The position numbers were made by a program, and so were the translations under genes. Shown here one piece after another: positions 55,386 through 64,000 of a DNA stretch of 64,000 nt. The notes beneath the pieces are model-generated. The model searched no databases. It saw nothing but the letters and a program-made list of their open reading frames with translations, and had not been told where the DNA came from. Numbering within the stretch: the first letter of the stretch is position 1; each line of letters starts with the position of its first letter. The stretch comes from Pseudoips prasinana. Lineage: Eukaryota > Arthropoda > Insecta > Lepidoptera > Nolidae. Where the stretch lies: contig OX621252.1 in NCBI GenBank assembly GCA_951640165.1, forward strand, positions 25,007,934 to 25,071,933, written 5' to 3'.

Positions 55386-55960
55386 CTAACAAAGATTTCT
55401 AGCTAGATTAAAAAGGAAAACACGGATAGGTATGTCATGTAAAATATTTAATAAAAGTTGATACAAAAACGAACATAGTATTTTTAATATGCTAAATGCA
55501 TATTTGCCGTAAAGGCTTCTTGCCTTTCTCGGATCTATGATTTCCGGCAATACGCAGTCTTGGTAAAACCGAACCAATTTGGGTAGCATTTTCGCCTGCC
55601 AAAAAACTTCGTCTTTCTCTACTCTTACTACTTTCAATGGAAAATCAGGACCTGTCCATACAGCAAATACACATACGTTTTTTTTTACGATTTGCGATTT
55701 ACGATTGAGTCTGAAAGTTTCATTGATTCGTCTAGGTCTCCAGGGTCTACTGCACCATGTACTTTCTCCTATAAATTTTTATATAATTACTGACAAACAC
55801 TAAATAAACTTCTTATTCAAATAAATAATTGTTAAAATGTTACGTACAACTTCTGTTGCCGAATCTGATATATCACTTGTACGGCTAGTACCTGGCACCG
55901 CGTCTGATCTAAAGGCGCTACCCTCCTCTGTACGTTTTAGACGATTATTCATTCTAAAAT
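55386..55960 (-). pseudogene. YqaJ-like exonuclease C-terminal fragment with possible upstream exon
   Basis: Minus-strand frame: QIVKKNVCVFAVWTGPDFPL, KVVRVEKDEVFWQAKMLPKL, VRFYQDCVLPEIIDPRKARS. The run from VWT through FW to LPEIIDPR resembles the C-terminal end of YqaJ-type recombinase/exonuclease domains found in many insect uncharacterised and transposon-linked proteins. The upstream part of the domain is absent. A separate minus-strand piece (about 55953-55850, MNNRLKRTEEGSAFRSD) has an acceptor before it and could be an exon. A competing frame at 55760-55690 (GAVDPGDLDESMKLSD) suggests a frameshift. Confidence 0.35.
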
Positions 55961-56059
55961 AAAAACAAAATAGCTATTAATGTTCAATATCTACGTATAA
56001 GTTACATATTAAATCAATAATAATCGGTTACAGTAAATATGAATATTGTAAATAAAAAA

Positions 56060-56620
56060 AAACGGCCAAGTGCGTGTCGGACTCGCACATGAAGGGTTCC
56101 GCAGCAGCAAGTATTTCAGTTGATTAAATGAAAGGTAAAGTGCGGTTTACGATTTATGATGCATTAAAAAAAACTACTTACTAGATTTCGTTCAAACCAA
56201 TTTTCGTTGTTAGTTTATATGGTAATGTATATCATATATTTTTTTAGTTTTATCATTCTCTTATTTTAGAAGTTACAGGGGGGGGGGGCACTCATTTTTC
56301 CACTTTGGAAGTGTCTCTCGCGCAAACTATTCAGTTTAGAAAAAAATGATATTAGGAACCTCAATATAATTATATCATTTTTGAAGACCTATCCAATAGA
56401 TACCCCACAAGTTAGGGTACGATGAAAAAAAAAATTGAGTTTCAGTTCTATGTGTGGGACCCCCAAAATTATTATTATTTTTCTATTTTTGTGTCGAAAT
56501 CTTAATATAAATAATACATCTACTTACCAAGTTTCAACAGTGACATACGGACGGACAGACAGACAGACATGACGAATCTATAAGGGTTGCGTTTTTTGCC
56601 TTTTGGCTACGGAACCCTAC
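56060..56620. repeat. GGCCAAGTGCGAGTC repeat
   Basis: CGGCCAAGTGCGTGTCGGAC at the left, poly(G) at about 56278, CAGACAGACAGAC at about 56551, TTTTGGCTACGGAACCCT at the right. Confidence 0.8.
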
Positions 56621-56639
56621 TTCTGTTGCTTTTTTTAAA

Positions 56640-57920
56640 GCTGCAGAATTATCACGTTTCCTCGCGCCCCATAGCTAGTAATGAAACAAAAATATATAAT
56701 TATTCTACAAAAAACTATAATCTTACATACATACTGTATACTTCATAATAAATAAAACCGTACCTTATGAAAACATACAATGAATCAATACTATGTGGTC
56801 GCAGTATATGAATTACTTCACTATACGAGCGCTCGAAAGTCGGGACGCGGAAAAAATGGCACAGGTCCTACCTTGATGGGCGCTCGCGCCGTACTAATCG
56901 GTGCCCACCCGTGTATCGTAATTTATTGTAATTTAAACTGATGTTTACATCGATATTATGACAAATTAATTGCCAATATTTAAAAAAAAAACTGTAGAAT
57001 TCGATTCTCCAAAGAACATAGTTTATTATGGTATAATTTCATTTTAGTAATTACGCTTTATTTAAACCAAAAATCACTATGGAATTGCAAGAAAAAACTT
57101 AAAATTGGTGTAAGGATTTATTTTGTTACTAATTAATGGTAACAAAATTCAAGAATCTGTTACATTAAACGACGAATTAAATATATGTCTCATGCTGAAT
57201 GTATTTTTTTTAGCTTAGTTTATTAGTATTATTGCTAGTTACATGACTTTGAAATTCACTCTACGGCGATATTTCATTAAAATGGTTGTGGGAGATGAGT
57301 CACTACAGAACAAGCAATTTTTTTTTGGTAAATGTGATACATTAAACGTCAACCAAAACGATTTTTCCATATTTAACGTGTATTCAATAATTTCTGGTTA
57401 TTACTTAAGATGGTAATAGAGGAGCCCAAAATCTTAAAAATTCGCGCGAAAGTGTGAAATGGCTCTTAACATCATTCGATGTAGCTCCATGAAATAAGGC
57501 CAGAGTAAAATCCGCAAGCGTTATTATGTTTGCATTTGTTAACTTATAGTTGCATAATTAGTTAATATATACTAGAAAAACTGTAGGACCTAATGCAGAA
57601 CCCTGTGGCACTGTCGAAATAAATTGGAGCAATATCGCTTATTATGTTCTTGATTTTTACAGCTTGACTTCGATTGGGTAAATACGTAATCAGTCAGTGC
57701 TGCTCCGCGAACGCCCATATACTCTAATATTGTTTACGATTTTGAGACAGATTATACATTCAATTGAAAGTTCGATTCATTAACATTTGATATTTTTAAC
57801 GTTCTAGTATTTAGACGTTCGATTTACAGTGGTCGAACAATTGATACTCACACTATCCAGGAGTCTGCCGCAGTCGTATATACATATTATGTATGTATGT
57901 ATTTCTACTATACAATACAA
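56640..57920. other. no supported gene
   Basis: AT-rich. A short LINE-like stretch (CCTAATGCAGAACCCTGTGG) lies at about 57590. Nothing else is recognisable. Confidence 0.35.
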
Positions 57921-57921
57921 T

Positions 57922-58085
57922 ACACGCGTGGCGCAGTGGTCAAGGTAGTCACCTCGCTATTTCTTTGGCACCGTCTTGTTCAGGCTAGATCCCCACACAT
58001 AACCACAACTAAAAAAATATTATAGTTGGTTTGAGTCTGGATGAGCTTTACTACCTACGTAATAAAGACTATCAAAGTCTTGACG
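57922..58085 (+). repeat. degraded tRNA-derived SINE
   Basis: CGTGGCGCAGTGGTCAAGGT matches the head of 54940. The B box is damaged. Confidence 0.55.
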
Positions 58086-58899
58086 AGACATCGCGATCGT
58101 GGCTAGAACGATGTATCAGTACAAAACGTTACATTTAATCATCACATTATTAGTAGGTATCACTTGCGTTTAAGAAACATGACTGTTATTATGTTCCACT
58201 TAAACACGGGCATTATCCATTAATTAGTACGCAATGGTTCGCGAATTTAAATGCATTCAGACCGGCGATGTTTGTTAACGATAACGTAACGTATTGTTGC
58301 CTTCATATAGGTACTGCTTAATTGTATGAAATCGACAATAGGATTTAGAAATCCGATTCCTGTGCCATTAGTTGAACGACGTGACCGCTTCTGTATACAC
58401 GCGTACCTCGGTTTTTACAAGCGGCATCTAAAAACTCCTGCTGTTCGTTTTTATCATTGCGCTATAAATCTCCCGTTATATCTCACACCAGAATAAATAC
58501 ACCGAGGCTTAGATTTAATCGCGTCTTAACGCTATGGTTGTAATATAGTGATGTCATATTTTGCTACTGCGGAAAAGATATTGACAAAATTATGTTGAGA
58601 GCGGTTCGTTGTAGAGTTAATTTATTCAGCAAATTGCGGGCCCGGGATCGAGTCACTCCCGCTCGGATCTAACAAGGTTTAAAGCCGTGCTTCACCTTTT
58701 AAACTTCTCAATTTACTACCTTAAGTTAACTTTCCATCTTTCCCCCGGTTAAATCAATACTTTCCATTATTATTCGAGTTGATTCTTCGCTTCATCTGTT
58801 GACATATCAATGTAATATTATGACTCACATATGGTAAACTGGCAGAGAAAGTTTGCCGTGTTTTGGCCGAACGAAGAAGTAATATTCTGTCGGCGCCCG

Positions 58900-59225
58900 C
58901 GAAATACGACCTGAGACGGTGCAGTGAAATGTTTATGTGGCATTATAGTAAAAGTTTATTGTTCTTTAAATTACAAAGTGCGTCTTCATTGTGCTTTAGT
59001 TAGTGTGTGTGCTTTCATGTTTGTGCAGTTTCTAGAAAATTTTCATCAAAGATTGGGGACGGATTATCACATTGCGTTCGTTCGTTGCATGTCTTGGAAG
59101 GTATGCATTGGATTCAGTGTATGTTATAGTGTATTTGCGGAAAAATGTTAGTGTCTACTACCACGTCGAACCTGACGAGTTTGTCCTCGATGTTTCGGAG
59201 ACGCCGGAATCGGTCACCCGTTACG
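58900..59225 (+). other. possible 5' exon of an unidentified gene
   Basis: The last 80 nt are GC-rich and run into a strong donor ACG|GTAAGC at 59226. Two frames are open across it: one from ATG 59145 (MLVSTTTSNLTSLSSMFRRR) and one reading YYHVEPDEFVLDVSETPESV. The preceding sequence has 5' UTR character. No acceptor or downstream exon was tied to it, so the frame is undecided. Confidence 0.35.
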
Positions 59226-59402
59226 GTAAGCGATGTATAAATAATGGCCAATAAAAACGAATGTTATGTTCCAACGTGTAACACTTTTTAACACTGATTA
59301 ATTCATTCTAGTGCATTGGAAGATTTAAAATTTGTAGACTAAGTATCTGTTTAAAAAAAACGGAACATGAATATCGCAATGGTTTATTTGTAGTCGTGGT
59401 TT

Positions 59403-59608
59403 CAGTAAAAAGATGTAATTCTCAGTATTAGCCGGGATTCTGGAAGTTGGCGGTATTTATAATCCTGTACCTCGAAGAGCACGTAAAGTAGTCGGTTTTG
59501 TACCTGACCTCTTTCCGGTCGTGTCTCTAGTCGTCCTATCGGACGAGAGTGATAGAAAAGAAAGTGCCCCCCATGTTTGCAAACACACTTATGCACTATA
59601 ATATGTCA
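59403..59608 (+). repeat. SINE body, opposite orientation to 8265-8630
   Basis: GTACCTGACCTCTTTCCGGT and GTGTCTCTAGTCGTCC are the reverse of the 8.4 kb copy. The tRNA-like head is missing. Confidence 0.6.
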
Positions 59609-59611
59609 TTG

Positions 59612-59985
59612 ACGGTCACCGTAGCCTAGTTGGTAGTGCTCCTGCCTACGAAGCTGGTGGTCCTGGGTTCGAATCCTGGTAAGTGCAAATATTTGTGTGA
59701 TGAGCACGAATATTTGTTTCTGAGTCATGGATGTTTTCCATGTATTTATATATCTATATAAATATGTATATTGTCGCCTGGTACCCATAGTGTACAAGCT
59801 TTGCTTAGTTTGGGGCTAGGATGATCTGTGTGACATTGTCCCTAGATTGTCCCTAGATAATATGTCATATAATTTCATTAAAATCGTTATTATGCGATAA
59901 GATCGCCAATTGTACATTATTTTAAATAAATTTCCTGTAAACTTCTTTTTTTTATATATTGTGCAATAAAGTATATCTATCTATC
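59612..59985 (+). repeat. full tRNA-derived SINE
   Basis: ACCGTAGCCTAGTTGGTAGT, GTCCTGGGTTCGAATCCTGG, the same body as 27360-27665, and a duplicated TGTCCCTAGAT. It is followed by a (TCTA)n-like end at about 59972. Confidence 0.8.
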
Positions 59986-59999
59986 TATGTCTCGCGCAG

Positions 60000-61030
60000 A
60001 TGGCTAGACTGGTCGCCGTAAAAGAAATGGTTACTGACCGCCCTGAGCCAAAGTACGAACCACGAAGACCTCTGGCGTGGGTTACTTCGTTTGGGTTACT
60101 AGTTTGTTTGAACTCCCACTTACCTCTATGATCCGGTGAATCGGTAAAAGCCTCCTAGGCTAACTGTAAACCTCAAATGATAGAAATCCAACGTCTGGAA
60201 TTCTCAATATAATATTTTCATAGTAGCGAAGTGTATCTATGTGTAACGGTGTTTTCGACGTCACATTCGCCGGCTGCCTCCATTAGCTTTACATACCGAA
60301 CGGAACATTTTATGCCGAGACCGGCCCAAGGTTAATCGGATAACTTATGAATTAGAAAGATATGTATCGTTAACTTTTTTCTGAGAAGTGTAACTTTATG
60401 TAGGTTCGTGTGAGAATTTATTTTAATATTTAACCTAATGAATCTATTTTTAGATTTCCGTAACAGAATGGTAAAAGTTGGAACCTAGAAAGTGGAATTT
60501 TGTGATTGTTTGTGTTGGAAGACAAATGTGTGTATATTTTTTTCAATGGGTAGGTATATGTCTCTTTGCCTCAGTTTTTATTAATGTTTACTTTAGATCT
60601 GACAGTTGTCGAACTTGTTATACCGAAATAATTAAGAGCTTTAGTATGAGTTTGTAAAAATAAACCATGAGGATGAGTTACTTACTGTCCTGAAAAGTTT
60701 TGCCAATTACCAAGCAATCAGATTACAAAATGCTTCCAATCGTGACTCGAATTCATTAATAAGTTTCGATTTATGTAGACTCCTACTAAGCCTGCAGTAG
60801 TTTTTTATGGGAAAAGGTAGTGAGAAAGTTTTATCTGCATAACCAATAGGTATAATGAAATGATAAGCTATAGTAACCTTACTCACTCGCAGGGTACTTT
60901 AGCTGCAGCGTACTCTGTTAGGTGTAGTTATCTCCATAATATAGCTGATAATCATAATAAGATCATAATAAAGATACTCTGTGCCCTGCTTCACTTGAAT
61001 GGCGCCTGTCACATTGCGTTGCTTTAAGTA
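60000..61030. other. no supported gene
   Basis: A possibly tRNA-like SINE fragment at 60000-60150 (GCAGATGGCTAGACTGG). The rest is AT-rich with nothing recognisable. Confidence 0.35.
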
Positions 61031-61035
61031 GTATA

Positions 61036-61118
61036 TTATTGGGCATTCTATATCACTATCGGCAAGTTGCTCGGCGAGTGCGCCTCGCTGCCGATAGTGG
61101 TATAGAATGCCCAATAAT
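61036..61118. ncRNA. 30-bp near-perfect hairpin, possible small-RNA precursor
   Basis: ATTATTGGGCATTCTATATC-ACTATCGGCA pairs with TGCCGATAGTGGTATAGAAT-GCCCAATAAT with one mismatch, around a 24-nt GC-rich loop. Expression is unknown. It lies about 430 nt downstream of the 3' end of the minus-strand gene. Confidence 0.35.
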
Positions 61119-61129
61119 TGATAATCTAC

Positions 61130-61450
61130 TCGCCTCTCCACTCGACCGAGACAGTACATTGTACTGAGAACTTGATTTGGAACGATAATTCGAGCAAATC
61201 GATACTCGACTCGCCACTCAACTCGTCCGATACACTCGAACGAGACAGTTCATTTTGTCGCGTACTGGATGAGCTTTACTCGACCATTGACTAGTAACTT
61301 ACTCCTTACCACTATATTCCATACGTCTGACCAGTATGCGGCGTTTCGGAGAACGATGAACTGTCAACTATCAACTCGACTCTCCGTTTACTTACTGCAC
61401 TCGACCGATCACTCGAGTTTGTATTCGCTGTTAACAGAATGTCGAGCGAG
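61130..61450. repeat. CTCGA-rich degenerate direct repeats
   Basis: ACTCGACCGAGACAGTACAT at 61139 recurs as ACTCGAACGAGACAGTTCAT at 61234. ACTCGAC occurs several more times. Confidence 0.6.
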
Positions 61451-61550
61451 AGTGATGGTGACCGATGATTGTAACAAACCAAAGCTTGTGACTAAAGCGT
61501 TAACGGGTTGTTACTGTAAATAATAAACAACTGTAACTTAGGTACTTGGT

Positions 61551-62579
61551 TTAATTATCATAAAATGTTGGTTTGTCTGGAAACAAAATATCAGCCGCAC
61601 GCACGAGCTCTTGTAGTTTTCGCCACTGAGGAGAGTCCGCCTCGGTCTGGAACTTGATTCGGACGAGCGCTTTCTTCCACAGCTCGGCGGAGTCGGTGAG
61701 GCGAGCGTCGTCAGCCTTGTACACCTTGCAGTCGATGTAGTACTCTCCGTCGGTGCTCGTTGCTCGGCGCTCACAGCCGCTGGCTACGCGGTTCACAAAG
61801 AATGAAGTTAGGTGATCCGATGAATGTTCTTTGTGTGGGATGTCGCGGTTTTTACTGATGCCGAATATGTCCATGTCAGTGTTGGTTTTTTTACTGAAAT
61901 AATAACGAAAACTGTTATTAGTTAATGTTTACAACGAGAGATGCAGGGGCAAACAAAAAATAACAACGGTGTGTAAGCAGCGCACACAATCGCATAATAT
62001 TTTATGAACGGCACCACGGATATTTCTGTAGAAAATATTACAAGTAACTAATCAGCGAATGGAATACTTATGCAAATTGCACTATTATAATTCAATTAGT
62101 GGAAACGTACTACTTTACTATTTTAATTTAATCAGAACTAGGAGATAATAAATTCAAAATATTATTCACCTGCTACGAGTTACGGTTGTTGTTTGTGACT
62201 GCATCTTGCGTTTCCCATTGCTGTCTGCAGACGGATTGCGTCTGGCCTTCACTTTGTGTCCAGTGATCGATGCTTGCGAGTAATCACACTCAGAGTCTGA
62301 CCTGAAATAAAGATAGAGGAAATGTAGTCACACAATTATTATTAATTAATCCAATGGAGTAATGTCCATTGCGCTGGACATACTATAGGACACAAGTGTT
62401 CGGGCAAACACTGGTTCTCTAATATTTAAATGGGATAGCACTGAGACTGAGCTAACTATGTACAGATCGGGTGATCTGTGAAGTAACGCGCTCACAAACA
62501 AATATATGTAGTTATAAATGACAGGCTAATCACAAGTGTGATCCATGAAAACGAACCGACTATTTTATCAGACTTACAT
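61551..62579 (-). CDS. small gene of unknown function, start codon split by an intron
   Basis: Exons on the minus strand: 62579-62578 (only AT), 62301-62170 and 61893-61551. Donors AAT|GTAAGTC and CAG|GTGAAT and acceptors ATTTCAG|G and ATTTCAG|T are all good and in phase. Joining AT to G gives the first Met: MSDSECDYSQASITGHKVKA, then a Lys/Ser/Thr-rich linker, MDIFGISKNRDIPHKE, SDHLTSFFVNRVASGCERR, EYYIDCKVYKADDARLTDSA and ADILFPDKPTFYDN before the stop, 158 residues. In the first exon the same frame is open back to a TAG with no earlier ATG, although the codons there (SQVIKPSGTSDRK) look protein-like, so an upstream exon feeding the frame is possible. A variant poly(A) signal ATTAAA lies right after the stop. 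I do not recognise the family; no signal peptide or membrane segment is seen. Confidence 0.65.
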
Positions 62580-62830
62580 TATTTTCCGATCAGAAGTTCC
62601 ACTCGGTTTGATGACTTGGCTGGTGGTGACAGCAGCGGATGGCTATCGACAATGCCGTCACTGATATTGTAGGCGACACGGAGTGTTTGTAGACCGATTA
62701 TACAAGAGCACTTCGTTGCACTTGCAGACTGCGAAAACTTTGTACCGAACAGAAAAACTTGTGGCTTATAAGTTAAAATCGAATTATAAGTTAGGAATGT
62801 TAAATCCACTACAATCAATCCGGTATTGCT
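62580..62830 (-). other. probable 5' UTR part of the first exon of the minus-strand gene
   Basis: It has higher GC than the surroundings, is continuous with the donor at 62577, and has stops in all three frames before the final 60 nt. It fits a leader better than coding sequence, and the start of transcription is not defined. Confidence 0.35.
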
Positions 62831-63560
62831 TTGTTAAAGTAACTTTTTTTCTATAGTCGTATTATACGCGTTGGAAAATTTTATACTGTATCGAATGTCG
62901 ATGCAGCGAAATAAGCTAGGGCTGACCAAACGATAGCGTGAACGGAATCGCCACAAACCAGATAGATTTTATTATTTTAAAGAAGTAAATAAATGTTTCC
63001 AAGGTAATTATTTCATCATCTACATTTAGGTTTCGTGTAGAAAAAATGAACTTACTGCCGTCTACCGCGTACTTCTCTAGATTTCCTAAAATAAATAGAT
63101 AATATAATTCCTGTAACTACGGTAACGGGCATGACGAAACCATGAACGTTATATGATATCGTCATCGTCATGTCGTCTATCGACATACTATGATATATTT
63201 TAATCGATTAAGTGCATTGTGTGAAATTTGTATATTTGAATGCCTACCAAGTTGTTACCAACCCTAACCAAAATAGCTGATTATTGTGATTGCGGAATAA
63301 ATAATTATGTTTAGCACACGTGTAACAATTAGACAATAACAACTTTTATGATGAAATATTTTTCTGCTTTGTAGACAAAAAAGAAAACAAAAAAAATCCC
63401 TAAAATATTATTTATTACCTCAAAGTCTCTCGGAGCGAGCACCTTTCTAAACTGTTACAGTACAATCAAGTTAATTATTATAAATAAATATTTAATTGAT
63501 CTCACACCAGAAACAACAACAATTTCAGCTACTGGAGCAACTGTGTTCGTTATATCGGGG
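62830..63560. other. no supported gene
   Basis: AT-rich. It may hold the promoter of the minus-strand gene; no clear TATA plus initiator pair is seen. Confidence 0.35.
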
Positions 63561-63564
63561 TGCT

Positions 63565-63925
63565 GAAATATACATACATATTTGGATCACGCAAATACAT
63601 AATCTTATGTATGAACCATTTCATATTGTGCAGGTAATTATCAAATATAACACAACAATAATACGATAACTATTTAGAACATTACAATAATTATGACTAT
63701 TTTTCATTCTAGAATTTACAGCTTTTTACCTAATTCTTCATCGGTACCAATAAACCATTTTTTTAGTTTCAGATACATTCTGCCTAAACATAATATTAAT
63801 TACTGACTTGCCTGTGAAGAATTATTAAATTACTTGAAGTATATCTACATATTTGGACCACGCAGATACACGTACTCTTATGTATACATAGTTTCATATT
63901 TTGCAGGTAATTATGAAATATATTT
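63565..63925. repeat. pair of diverged direct repeats, about 75 bp each
   Basis: TACATATTTGGATCACGCAAATAC... GTGCAGGTAATTAT at 63575-63643 recurs as TACATATTTGGACCACGCAG... TTGCAGGTAATTAT at 63848-63915. Confidence 0.7.
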
Positions 63926-64000
63926 TTCTTCCCAGAATATACCATTAATCTCACCTAATCAGATTATGTACCTAATGCATCCATTTTTTTTTTTTTTTAT

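Noticed and set aside
1..64000. CRISPR array, rRNA, bacterial operon or viral genome
   Set aside because: No spaced direct repeats of CRISPR form, no rRNA sequence and no compact polycistronic layout are present.

Overview
The window looks like nuclear DNA from a moth or butterfly. It is AT-rich and intron-rich. Its repeats are of kinds typical of Lepidoptera: mariner and DD41D elements, RTE-, CR1-, jockey- and I-like LINEs, short Helitrons ending in CTAG|T, and tRNA-derived SINEs. There is no bacterial or organellar gene organisation, no rRNA and no convincing free-standing tRNA. Most of the window is intron or transposon.

The main content (2.1-26.5 kb) is a head-to-tail tandem pair of genes for the axonemal protein DRC9/IQCG, a calmodulin-type IQ-motif subunit of the nexin-dynein regulatory complex. 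I rebuilt both by hand from exon homology, splice sites and phase. Copy 2 (14991-26508) is complete: nine exons, 393 codons plus stop, every junction in phase. Copy 1 (2155-12273) has the seven matching downstream exons, of the same or nearly the same length (71/71, 169/172, 147/147, 106/106, 195/195, 132/132 and 201/198 nt). Its first one or two exons were not found. The introns are full of insertions: an apparently intact mariner in copy 1 intron 1, and a young RTE-like LINE and a DD41D element in copy 2.

From 26.6 to 33 kb is a nest of broken LINEs: RTE-like, jockey-like, and an RNase H-bearing I-like element with a short element inserted in it. At 34132 a strong start codon and donor mark the first coding exon of an unidentified plus-strand gene; its 5' region has a diverged copy in the following intron. 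At 40459 there is a possible 34-residue Cys-Gly-Pro protein resembling the insect sperm-tail Mst(3)CGP family. From 41 to 60 kb are mostly repeats, with a transposase remnant, a YqaJ-like fragment and a possible 5' exon near 59.1 kb.

Near the right end, a minus-strand gene (62579-61551) encodes about 158 residues of unknown function. Its start codon appears to be split AT|G by an intron.

In Lepidoptera motile axonemes occur essentially only in sperm, so the DRC9 pair and the Cys-Gly-Pro peptide hint at a region expressed in the male germline. That is inference. Several long hairpins (20164, 37211, 61036) are not explained by the repeats I recognise and could be small-RNA precursors.
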